A stretch of DNA of 16,301 bases, taken from Desulfuromonadaceae bacterium UBA5613. Lineage in GTDB: Bacteria; Desulfobacterota; Desulfuromonadia; Desulfuromonadales; UBA2197. Below the pieces are notes generated by a model that worked only from the letters and a program-made list of their open reading frames with translations, was not told the origin of the DNA and made no database searches. The number at the start of each line of letters is the position of its first letter. Position 1 is the first letter of the stretch. The stretch spans positions 20,465 through 36,765 of the forward strand of contig DIKR01000032.1 in the NCBI GenBank assembly GCA_002424625.1, in the 5' to 3' direction. Positions 8,187-15,771 of the stretch are shown one piece after another. The position numbers and the translations under genes were made by a program.

Positions 8187-11100
8187 TGCGATCTATCGTC
8201 GAAGAGGGGGCGAAGATCTTCGCTATCAGGGATCCCGTCGCCATCACTGTCGTCGTCCAAAATCAGACCGGATCTGACAATCTCTGCCGCACTGGCCAAG
8301 GGGTTGAAGAAATCCGGCTGGCCATCAGCGTCGCTGTCAATACTGGCAACCCAGGTATCAGGGAAATCGTCCCGATCGATATAAGCGTTAGCCAGGGTTT
8401 GTATGGCCTGATTGCGCTCGGTCGTGTATTTCAGTGACAATGCCAGCGCCCAAGCCATCTCATATTCCTGGACTGCGGTATAGGCCGTAATGATGTTGAG
8501 AAACTTCTTGAGCCGGTTAGCAACGACAGCAATTTGGCGCGAACTTTCCCCGGCGGCAGCAAGAGCATTCAGCGCAGCGTTATGATACCCCGCACGATCG
8601 AGATAAAGGGCAGCGCGGAGCAGGGAGTCACATTCCTTGACGGCAAGTGCATCATTTACCGTTCCTGCTGTGTGGATCTCTTGCGCCCACGGTTGCAAAT
8701 GGTTGAGAGAAATTATATGGACAAGGCTTTTTTCACCGATTTTTTCGTAAGCCTTTACCAGCTTTTCGTAAATGATAGTTGCAGCTTCAGCCGGGGTGGT
8801 CGGACTCGGGACTAAATCGACTCGGGGTTTAGTCGGGTCGATTATTGCCAAGCTTTGAGCCGAAGCCAGAATGAAGAGAGCATTATCTCCCAGGTTGAGG
8901 TTATGATAGCCCAAAGCAATTTCGACCATGACATCGATGAGATAGACATCGTCAATCATTTCTTCCTGTGCTTTTTGCAACAGGGCAGCGGCTTTTGCCT
9001 TTTCCCCCATCAAGGCATAAAGCTCAGCGACTTTAACGTAACCATAACGAATGCGCGCCAGATTGCTTCCCGGGATCATGCCGTCCAGTAACCGCTCTGC
9101 CTCTTGCAGTGCCAGTTGCGCTTCATTAAAGCGACCGGCATTGATCAGCATTTTAGCGACATAGGGTCTTGAGGGAGAAAAATAGGTGAGAAGTTCGATC
9201 TGATCTGCAATTTTTGGGAAGTAGGACGTATTATTAGCAATATTGAAGGCTGCTGCCAGGTTGCCTTGCAGGGCTTCATAGGTCGCTACCAGTTTGAAGG
9301 CTTTGCTTTGATCGGTTGTGCCAGCGGGAATGGTGTTTGCAAGATCTAAGGCCGCCACCTTGGCACCGACACGATAAAGGCTCTCTATCAAGGCTACAAC
9401 CGGAGCCCAGTACGTCGCTTCGGCCGAACCTTCAACTTTTCGCAACGCTTGTATCTTGCTGAAAACATCCAAGACCATCGCGTTATCACCAAGGTCCGCA
9501 TAACGTCTGGCCGTTTCGCTCCAATTAAAAACACGAAGTTTATAAGTGCCCAGGTGGGCGGGGGTCAGTCCGGAGTAATAGCCCATCTTTTCAATAAGAG
9601 GAGCAGCAGCTTCAAGGTCACCGTCAGCGATATAAGCATCTGCGACATTCTTGATGCCGGTTATCAGCTTGCCATAGATTATGGCATCACTAACCAAAGC
9701 CTGAGCGATAGCAGCAATATCATCGAGAAGACTTTCCGCGTTGCGCAGATCACCGGCCTTACGGTAAGCAGAGGCCGTGGCCAAGAGATTCGCCACATCT
9801 GTGGCACTGCTGCTGGCTATCCCTTTGGCGGCAATAACCTTCCGATATAGATCTCTGGCAAGATCAAGGAGGTCAAGCGCTTCCTGCGGGCGATTAAATT
9901 TGATCAGCGCATTGGCGAGGGACAGATAAGCATGAGCTTTCGGCTCGCTCTGGACAATCTGGGTGGCAATGATCGCCCGCGTTTCGTCGATCAAACCGGC
10001 ATTGGCCTTCCCTTCGATTATTTTCAACAGCACTGCATCGTTGATAGCGTCATCAAATACCTGTCCGATTAACTGTTCCGCCTGAAAGTAGGGAGAGAGG
10101 TCTGTTCCGTAAAAATAAGCGAGGCGCTGCTGATTGTCGTTGCCGGGGAGTTCGGTCAAAAGCAGCGGTGAAACAATACTATAAATCGAACGGTTGCGCG
10201 CTATCTCCGCAACCCAGGGGTCTTTCGCCAAGGGCAGAAGATTTCCCGCAAAAATAACAGGATCGACCGTCAAACTCTCCCAAGTGCGGAGCTGGTAGTT
10301 GAACAGGATATAACGGGCGATCCGTTGCGGAATCGTCCCTCCCAGGGTAATGACTTCACTGCCGGCAGCTTGCAGCGTTATTTCTGCAAGAAACTGGAGA
10401 TTTGCAAGGTAGTTGGGGTTTTGCGGATCAAAGGAAACCGAATCGATGAGCATTTGTTCAATATTTGCCGCAAAAGTATCTTTTAACTCGGCACGTTTGT
10501 AAATAAAGACCGCTTCTTCAACTGTTGCCACCGTAGTGAGGAGCATTTGCAATTCTTTTATCCGCGCTTGTGCATCAACTTCGAGACCAAGAATACTCAT
10601 GACCTCTGAATTGGAGATGGCGGCATCCAGCGTCTCCGCTGCAATCATCTGCGTACGGATAGTAGAAAAGGGGCTGATTGTCTTATCCGCGGCTTTGATT
10701 TCAAGGGCAATTTTACTTAGAAGCAGGGTACGAACCTGGAGATCTGGACGCAATGTAGGCCGCGCCGCCAGATTTGTGTCTGCAGGGAGGTTTAGCCAAT
10801 CGCACAAGCGATCCTCTGCCTCGTCAAAAGAAAAATCCTGGTGATCATGAAGCTCCGCAATTAAAGTTGTCAGCGGTGAAACTACAATGGCCGTCATCTC
10901 CCCCGGAAAGAGCCCCAGGGGACTACGCATCTCCAATAGGTTAAAATCTATCCCGGTGTCGCGATCGATCCCGCCAACGGCGATCACACTCAAGTTGGTA
11001 AAATTAATCCCGGCGTTGACCTCCAGAGAGAAGGCCCCGTTCGCGTCGGTCCTGATTTCGTAATTATCATTTCCCTGAGCATCAATCAGGGGGTAGAAAG

Positions 11101-11287
11101 TACCGTCGCTATGCCGGAGAGAGATTTTGGCGCCGGCAATAGGGCCGTCCTCAACAACGCCGCGCAACGGGACAGTTGCAGACGAGTTCGAAGAAGAAAG
11201 AGAGCTTTCATTACCGCCGCACCCCGCGAGACTGAGCAGGAGCAACGTTAAGACGCCTAGACAATAAAGTTCTGCTATTTTTTTCAT
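8183..11287 (-). CDS. Large TPR-rich outer-membrane lipoprotein with C-terminal calcium-type DxDxDG repeats
   Basis: A 1034-aa lipoprotein. The signal peptide ends in a clear lipobox, LAGC, with Cys23 as the acylated residue; Gly at +2 does not signal inner-membrane retention. Residues about 40-110 form a carboxypeptidase-regulatory-like (Cna-B type) beta domain (GVVEDGPIAGAKISL, TDANGAFSLEV). A helical region with SPLTTLIAEL follows. From about 420 to 965 there are many degenerate TPR/alpha-solenoid repeats of the form ALDLLDLARDLYRK and DLEAAAPLIEKMGYY. The C-terminus carries two thrombospondin-3-like acidic loops, DSDADGQPDFF (984-994) and DDDSDGDGIPDSED (1011-1024), likely calcium sites. 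It is the first gene of the minus-strand unit and is directly coupled to the TonB receptor. The start ATG has only a poor ribosome binding site. Function is unknown; a scaffold or capture role at the cell surface beside the receptor is inferred. Confidence 0.88.
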   Translation of the reverse strand: MKKIAELYCLGVLTLLLLSLAGCGGNESSLSSSNSSATVPLRGVVEDGPIAGAKISLRHSDGTFYPLIDAQGNDNYEIRTDANGAFSLEVNAGINFTNLSVIAVGGIDRDTGIDFNLLEMRSPLGLFPGEMTAIVVSPLTTLIAELHDHQDFSFDEAEDRLCDWLNLPADTNLAARPTLRPDLQVRTLLLSKIALEIKAADKTISPFSTIRTQMIAAETLDAAISNSEVMSILGLEVDAQARIKELQMLLTTVATVEEAVFIYKRAELKDTFAANIEQMLIDSVSFDPQNPNYLANLQFLAEITLQAAGSEVITLGGTIPQRIARYILFNYQLRTWESLTVDPVIFAGNLLPLAKDPWVAEIARNRSIYSIVSPLLLTELPGNDNQQRLAYFYGTDLSPYFQAEQLIGQVFDDAINDAVLLKIIEGKANAGLIDETRAIIATQIVQSEPKAHAYLSLANALIKFNRPQEALDLLDLARDLYRKVIAAKGIASSSATDVANLLATASAYRKAGDLRNAESLLDDIAAIAQALVSDAIIYGKLITGIKNVADAYIADGDLEAAAPLIEKMGYYSGLTPAHLGTYKLRVFNWSETARRYADLGDNAMVLDVFSKIQALRKVEGSAEATYWAPVVALIESLYRVGAKVAALDLANTIPAGTTDQSKAFKLVATYEALQGNLAAAFNIANNTSYFPKIADQIELLTYFSPSRPYVAKMLINAGRFNEAQLALQEAERLLDGMIPGSNLARIRYGYVKVAELYALMGEKAKAAALLQKAQEEMIDDVYLIDVMVEIALGYHNLNLGDNALFILASAQSLAIIDPTKPRVDLVPSPTTPAEAATIIYEKLVKAYEKIGEKSLVHIISLNHLQPWAQEIHTAGTVNDALAVKECDSLLRAALYLDRAGYHNAALNALAAAGESSRQIAVVANRLKKFLNIITAYTAVQEYEMAWALALSLKYTTERNQAIQTLANAYIDRDDFPDTWVASIDSDADGQPDFFNPLASAAEIVRSGLILDDDSDGDGIPDSEDLRPLFDDRSQ

Positions 11288-11531
11288 CCAGTTTTAATCC
11301 CGACAGGAGAAAATCCACTCAGAGCACTTGAAGGCATTCAATTTTTTATGCGGCAACCGCAGGCGGACAATGATAACATCAAGTCGTGAAATGCAAAATT
11401 AGCCATTAGCAGTCAAAATGACTACTCCAGAGAAAACTTCAAAATCAAACGATTAAAGACCATAATTTACTTTGTTTTTCAACGACAAACTCACCCTGCA
11501 ACAACAATAACGCTTTGTACTGCGAGGTTTT
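11288..11531. promoter_or_regulatory. Divergent A+T-rich control region
   Basis: This 244-bp non-coding stretch lies between the start codons of the minus-strand lipoprotein-receptor unit and the plus-strand tonB-kinase-regulator unit, so it must hold the promoters of both unless transcription reads in from elsewhere. It is visibly richer in A+T than the flanking genes. It contains a tandem heptamer, ATTAGCC-ATTAGCA (11398-11411). It also has a palindrome, AGTCA-AAA-TGACT (11411-11423), and the word TCAAAAT twice (11413-11419 and 11439-11445). These are candidate operator elements. No small ORF or RNA gene was seen. Confidence 0.55.
11438..11466 (+). promoter_or_regulatory. Possible sigma-70-like promoter for the tonB operon
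   Basis: TTCAAA (11438-11443; 4 of 6 to TTGACA) and CATAAT (11461-11466; 5 of 6 to TATAAT) are 17 bases apart, 65 bp before the GTG of the TonB gene. The weak -35 and the repeats just upstream (11398-11423) would fit activator-dependent transcription. This is a weak call from sequence alone. Confidence 0.35.
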
Positions 11532-12278
11532 GTGCCTGATCACCATCGACATGACGGGTTCATTTGGGCGCTGATCCTTTCGCTGAGCATCAACCTCCTC
11601 TTTGTCTTTGCCCTCCTGGCGCAGCGTTCTGCAGACAAATTGCCGAATCATCAACCCTTCATTGTTTCCATCACCGCAACCCCGCAGGTGCTGACGGCTG
11701 ATTCCCCTGCAATTCCTCGTCCGAAAGTTGTTCCGGCGGCGACGAAAAGAAAAGAAACAGCTGAACCACTTATCCCGACACAAAACCCGGATGTCAATCC
11801 GGCCCTGCCTGCACAAAATAATGGCAAAGGGACAACGATCAGTCCGGCGATAGCCCTGGTGACCGGGAAAACAGCAGCAGAGACTGATCTCACCCCCGTG
11901 ACCCCAACAGGGGAGAGTGCCGCGGCTTCGATTGACAAGGAAACTGCTGGCGGTCTGTCGATTTTTGGGGACAAAACGCCGGGAGACCATTACACTGCAC
12001 CGGAATTTCTTGCGGGTGAAAAACCGCCTTATCCGAAGCCGGCAGAACGTAACGGCTGGACGGGGACAGTGCTTTTGAATTTATCGATCAATGCCGCCGG
12101 AGAGGTAGAGAAGGTGGGGATTGCTAAAAGCTCCGGATATAGAATCCTCGATCAACAAGCACGCCAAAGTGCCAGTGTCTGGCGCTTTAAACCCGCCAGG
12201 CGCAACGGCATGGCCATTGCTATCACCGTGCAGCAACCGATCGTCTTCCGCTCACCTCCCCCGGAAAAAAACCGATGA
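11532..12278 (+). CDS. TonB-family energy-transducing protein
   Basis: A 248-aa inner-membrane-anchored periplasmic protein that should carry proton-motive-force energy from an ExbB/ExbD complex to outer-membrane receptors. A single N-terminal membrane helix spans about residues 9-30 (GFIWALILSLSINLLFVFAL). A Pro/Ala/Thr-rich linker of about 58-165 follows, then a TonB C-terminal domain of about 165-240 (PPYPKPAERNGWTGTVLLNL, SSGYRILDQQA, WRFKPARRNG). In the helix, the TonB SxxxH motif reads S17-LSI-N21, so Asn occupies the position of E. coli His20. The start is GTG at 11532 with GCGAGG at 11522-11527. The stop overlaps the kinase start by ATGA (12275-12278), indicating one operon. No exbB/exbD is present in the window. 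It is the obvious candidate partner of the divergently encoded receptor. Confidence 0.87.
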   Translation: MPDHHRHDGFIWALILSLSINLLFVFALLAQRSADKLPNHQPFIVSITATPQVLTADSPAIPRPKVVPAATKRKETAEPLIPTQNPDVNPALPAQNNGKGTTISPAIALVTGKTAAETDLTPVTPTGESAAASIDKETAGGLSIFGDKTPGDHYTAPEFLAGEKPPYPKPAERNGWTGTVLLNLSINAAGEVEKVGIAKSSGYRILDQQARQSASVWRFKPARRNGMAIAITVQQPIVFRSPPPEKNR

Positions 12279-13702
12279 CTTCTATCCGCCAGCAATTGCA
12301 GCGAAGCCTCCTGGTGACGATCGCTGTCATTGTTTTTTTGATGACGATCGCCTTCTTCCTCGTTGAAGTCGTCTCCTTTCGGCAACTCGTGATCGAGTCG
12401 GTCGTCCCCAAGGCCGAGCTAGTAGCAATCCATCTGCGCCGCCCCCTGGCAGTGCGCGATTCCTGGAGTGCACAGGAGATCCTTGCAACCCTGGCTACCG
12501 ACCCGTCCATTGAAGGGGCGTATCTCTTTAATCAGCAAGCGCAACCCTTTGCCTATTATCAGCAGAACCAGAACGCGAGTGGGATGAATTTGCAAGGTGT
12601 GGAGTTGCCGCTCCGTGACAAGACCGAAATTCTTCCCCTGCTCGCCACAAAGTCGCATCATATTCTCTTTTCCTGGCAACACCTTTCGGTCTTTGTGCCG
12701 ATCACTCATAACAACGAAACGATCGGGACGGTTTATGTCGTCAGCACCCTGACTCCTTTTTACCTGCGGCTCCTTTGGTGGCTGCTGGCGGCGATTGCGG
12801 CAACAGCGATTGCGATCTTTACCGGGCTGACGATTGCCCGTAAACTCCAGGAACGGATCACCCAACCGATCAGTGAACTGGCCGGGATGATGCACATTGT
12901 CACGCAGGATGGAGATCTGACACCGCGCGTCGAAGTCCGGGGGCAGGGGGAGATTGCCACCTTGACCCACGGCTTCAACCAGATGCTGGAGGCGATTAAC
13001 CTCCGGGACGACGAATTGTTAACGATCAACTTTGGACTAGAGGAGCGGATTGCCGAGCGAACTCAGGCTTTAAACTGCTCACTGCAGGAAAAAGAGTTGC
13101 TGCTGCGGGAAGTTCATCACCGCGTCAAGAACAACCTGCAGATCATTTCCAGCCTTTTGTCTCTGCAAATGAAGAAAATCTATGACCCGTTGGCAAAGGA
13201 GTCGTTGCGTACCAGCCTGAGCCGTATCCGCTCTATCTCCCTCATCCATGAAAAACTCTACCTCACCGGCCGCCAGGCACCAAGTAACGATCTCGGCGCT
13301 TATCTGCGCGATCTCGCCGAAGAGATCTTTCGCCTGCATTCGATTGCCCCGGAGCGGATCCAGCTGCAACTTGATCTGGTCAGCGTTGAGACCGATTTTG
13401 ATCGCTTGATCCATCTCGCCTTGATCTTCAACGAACTTCTCACCAACACCTTCAAACACGCTTTCTCCCCGACCGAGTCAGGGGAAGTGACGATCCGCTT
13501 ACGGCAACGCAAGAATCAGGTCATCCTCACCGTTCAGGACAACGGCAAGGGACTTCCCGACAATTTCCTGCTCGCAACAACTTCGACTGTCGGATTGCAG
13601 CTGACCAGCAATCTTATCCGGCAAGCCAAAGGTCAATTCAACCTGCTGCGTAACCCGCCAGGGACCGAAGCGGTCGTTTCCTACCCTCTGGCCACTTCAT
13701 GA
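12275..13702 (+). CDS. Membrane sensor histidine kinase, CHASE8-HAMP-HisKA_2-HATPase
   Basis: A 475-aa two-component sensor kinase. TM1 is about residues 12-34. A periplasmic sensor domain of about 35-160 resembles CHASE8 (LATDPSIEGAYLFNQQAQPF). TM2 is about 163-187, HAMP about 187-242 and a coiled-coil linker about 243-272. The HisKA_2 dimerisation/phosphoacceptor block is EVHHRVKNNLQIISSLLSLQ (His282, the His before Arg, is the likely phospho-site). The ATPase domain of about 360-472 has an N-box, FNELLTNTFKHAF (385-397), and DNGKGLP (422-428). All catalytic motifs are intact. Translation is coupled to the TonB gene through ATGA and the kinase is followed 18 bp later by its probable cognate regulator. 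The stimulus is unknown; CHASE8 is an extracytoplasmic sensing domain without an established ligand. Confidence 0.93.
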   Translation: MTSIRQQLQRSLLVTIAVIVFLMTIAFFLVEVVSFRQLVIESVVPKAELVAIHLRRPLAVRDSWSAQEILATLATDPSIEGAYLFNQQAQPFAYYQQNQNASGMNLQGVELPLRDKTEILPLLATKSHHILFSWQHLSVFVPITHNNETIGTVYVVSTLTPFYLRLLWWLLAAIAATAIAIFTGLTIARKLQERITQPISELAGMMHIVTQDGDLTPRVEVRGQGEIATLTHGFNQMLEAINLRDDELLTINFGLEERIAERTQALNCSLQEKELLLREVHHRVKNNLQIISSLLSLQMKKIYDPLAKESLRTSLSRIRSISLIHEKLYLTGRQAPSNDLGAYLRDLAEEIFRLHSIAPERIQLQLDLVSVETDFDRLIHLALIFNELLTNTFKHAFSPTESGEVTIRLRQRKNQVILTVQDNGKGLPDNFLLATTSTVGLQLTSNLIRQAKGQFNLLRNPPGTEAVVSYPLATS

Positions 13703-13720
13703 TAAGGAGAAACTGGCGGC

Positions 13721-14953
13721 ATGGCTGAGCAGACACGTATCTTAATTGTTGAGGACGAAGCAATCATCGCCATGGACCTGCAGGAGACCCTTGCAGAAGC
13801 CGGCTACGCGGTTATCGCCGCTGTTGCCAGCGGTGAGGAGGCCCTGGCGCTTTGTGCCAAAGAGACCCCCGATCTGGTACTGATGGACGTCCACCTGCAA
13901 GGGCAATTGACCGGCATCGAAACCGCTCAACAGTTACGGAAAAGCTATGCTATCCCCTCTGTCCTGTTGACCGCACATTATGATCCTGCAACCCTGGCCG
14001 CGTCGCAACAGGCGGGGGTCTTTGCCTACCTGATCAAACCCTACGATCAACGGGAACTTTGTGCCACTCTGGCCACGGCCTTGACCCGCGCCCGCAGCGA
14101 AGAAGAGCTGCAGCGCCAACTGCAAGAACTCCGCTGCTCCTCAACGACCCTATCCGGACCGAACCCTGAGCTGCTGAAGATCTGTACTCTCTGCGCGCCC
14201 CCTTCTCTGGAGTTTCAGGGCAAAACGGTCCGCGGTGATCTTTTTCCCCGGACGCAACGCGAGATGCTCGCTCTCCTCTTGTCAGCACCCCACCTCCGGG
14301 TCGACCGGGAAGTCCTGGAAGCGGAGCTTTGGCCGGAGAGTCCGGCCAAACAGGCCCGCTCCTCCTTTGATGCGACGCTGGGGAGATTGCGGCGGCTCTT
14401 TAATACGGAGACCGGGAGTTCAGCGGGGATGGATCTCTTCAGCTTGAAGAACGGGGTCGTTGCCATTGAAAATTGCTGCGTCGATCTGCACCACTTTAAA
14501 GCCCTCGACGAAGAAGGGGTCGCCCTGCGGCGAAACGGCGATGAAGATGCGGCAATCGGTGCATTCGTTAAAGCCGTTGCTTTGTGGCAGGGGGAATTTC
14601 TGGCCGGCTTTTCCAGCCACCACAACGTCCTGACCCTGCGCCAATACAACACCCAACGTGTCTTTGATCTGTCTCTGTGGCTGGCAGATGCCTTTGCAAA
14701 ACGCCAAAACAGCGAGGAACAACTGGCGGCAATGCGCCTCGCTTTACGAGCGATTCCGACAAGTGAAAAGACCATCGGAACCCTTTATCTTCTCCTGCTC
14801 GCTCTGGAGCGCGTCGAAGAAGGGAAAGCCCTGCTGAAGGACTTTGCCAGAGAACTTAGCCGGGATGGTCTGGAGCAGCAACAAGTGCTGGTGATCATGC
14901 GCCGTATTGAGCAGCGCGCAAGCTTCGAGCGTTGCCAGCGCCGGACGGCTTGA
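13721..14953 (+). CDS. Response regulator, REC-winged helix-BTAD (SARP-like)
   Basis: A 410-aa transcriptional regulator. The receiver domain is residues 1-125, with the acidic pocket ED (11-12), phospho-acceptor Asp56 (LVLMDVHL), Thr84 and Lys106 (LIKPYD), so it should be phosphorylatable. A linker contains CTLC (155-158). A winged-helix DNA-binding domain spans about 160-250 (TQREMLALLLSAPHLRVDRE, SSFDATLGRLRRLF). A bacterial transcriptional activator domain (TPR-like BTAD) spans about 252-400. This is the architecture described for COG3947-type REC-wHTH-BTAD regulators. A ribosome binding site, AAGGAG, lies at 13704-13709. The gene is last in the tonB-kinase-regulator operon and is convergent with comF, leaving an 8-bp gap. 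Its likely targets include the divergent region 11288-11531 (inference). Confidence 0.9.
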   Translation: MAEQTRILIVEDEAIIAMDLQETLAEAGYAVIAAVASGEEALALCAKETPDLVLMDVHLQGQLTGIETAQQLRKSYAIPSVLLTAHYDPATLAASQQAGVFAYLIKPYDQRELCATLATALTRARSEEELQRQLQELRCSSTTLSGPNPELLKICTLCAPPSLEFQGKTVRGDLFPRTQREMLALLLSAPHLRVDREVLEAELWPESPAKQARSSFDATLGRLRRLFNTETGSSAGMDLFSLKNGVVAIENCCVDLHHFKALDEEGVALRRNGDEDAAIGAFVKAVALWQGEFLAGFSSHHNVLTLRQYNTQRVFDLSLWLADAFAKRQNSEEQLAAMRLALRAIPTSEKTIGTLYLLLLALERVEEGKALLKDFARELSRDGLEQQQVLVIMRRIEQRASFERCQRRTA

Positions 14954-14961
14954 TGCGCTTG

Positions 14962-15747
14962 TCAGCTGATCTCCTCCACTTCACTGCGTAGCGTCTCCAG
15001 CCCCAGCATGGAATTCCGCCGTGCCCTCGCCAAAACCGCCACCCCCACCTCCCCCGCCCCTCCACTGTGCAGCACCGTTGCACAGATCCGTGCGGTTGTT
15101 CCGGTCGTCATGACATCATCAATCAGCAGAACTTTCTCCCCCGCGAGGGGTCGCGTTAAAGCAAAGGCCCCACGGAGATTCTTGTGCCGCTCCCGCGCCG
15201 TCAAACCGGCCTGCGCCACTGTCGGCAGGATCCGGGCCAGGAGATGGGGATCGACAGGGAGCTGCCGGCTCCGGCCAAGTTCACGGGCAATCAGCAGCGC
15301 TTGATTGTAGGTGCGCTGTCCAAGGCGGTGGGGATGGAGGGGGACCGGAACGATGAGGTCGGGAAGCCAGGCGGGAGCCGTGCGCTGCCAGGCCGTCTCC
15401 AAAAGGCGGGCAAGAGGGCGATCAAGATTAAGTCTGCCGTCGAACTTGAAGCGATGAATGGCGTGGCGCAGCGCCTCTTCATAAAGGCCGGCGGCGACAG
15501 TCCAGGCAAAATCCGGCGGCTGCAGGAGACATTCCCCGCAAACATGATCGTTGCCGCCGATGGTGGCAAAGGGCAGAGCACAGCGCGGACAACACGGGGA
15601 GGTGACGGGGAGAAAGCCGTCAAGACAACACGAACAGAGGGAGGGATCGAGGGACTTCCCGCGAGGGGCATGACACAGGAGACAAAGAGGCGGAAAGAAG
15701 AGATCAAAGCAGTCCTTCACTTCGGTGCGAAACCCGGACCCGATCAT
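14962..15747 (-). CDS. comF: ComF family phosphoribosyltransferase-like protein
   Basis: A 261-aa member of the ComF/GntX family, linked to DNA uptake and processing of transforming DNA in competent bacteria; in many non-competent species the role is unclear. The N-terminal zinc-finger region has cysteine pairs C22/C25, C38/C40/C41, C52/C53/C56 and C70/C73. The C-terminal type I phosphoribosyltransferase domain carries the PRPP loop VLLIDDVMTTGTT (206-218). The conserved PVPLHPHRLGQRTYNQA and ARERHKNLRGAF blocks are also present. The ATG at 15747 is preceded by a strong GGAGGGGG ribosome binding site on the minus strand. It follows gpmI by 24 bp and is probably co-transcribed with it. Full length, nothing broken. 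Confidence 0.94.
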   Translation of the reverse strand: MIGSGFRTEVKDCFDLFFPPLCLLCHAPRGKSLDPSLCSCCLDGFLPVTSPCCPRCALPFATIGGNDHVCGECLLQPPDFAWTVAAGLYEEALRHAIHRFKFDGRLNLDRPLARLLETAWQRTAPAWLPDLIVPVPLHPHRLGQRTYNQALLIARELGRSRQLPVDPHLLARILPTVAQAGLTARERHKNLRGAFALTRPLAGEKVLLIDDVMTTGTTARICATVLHSGGAGEVGVAVLARARRNSMLGLETLRSEVEEIS

Positions 15748-15771
15748 TTCCCCCTCCTGTTACTGATCTCT

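Noticed and set aside
11351..11361. GCGG-CAA-CCGC hairpin with a nearby T-run in the divergent region
   Set aside because: The stem is 4 bp and the T-run lies on the 5' side on the + strand (A-run after it on the - strand), so it cannot serve as an intrinsic terminator for either direction.
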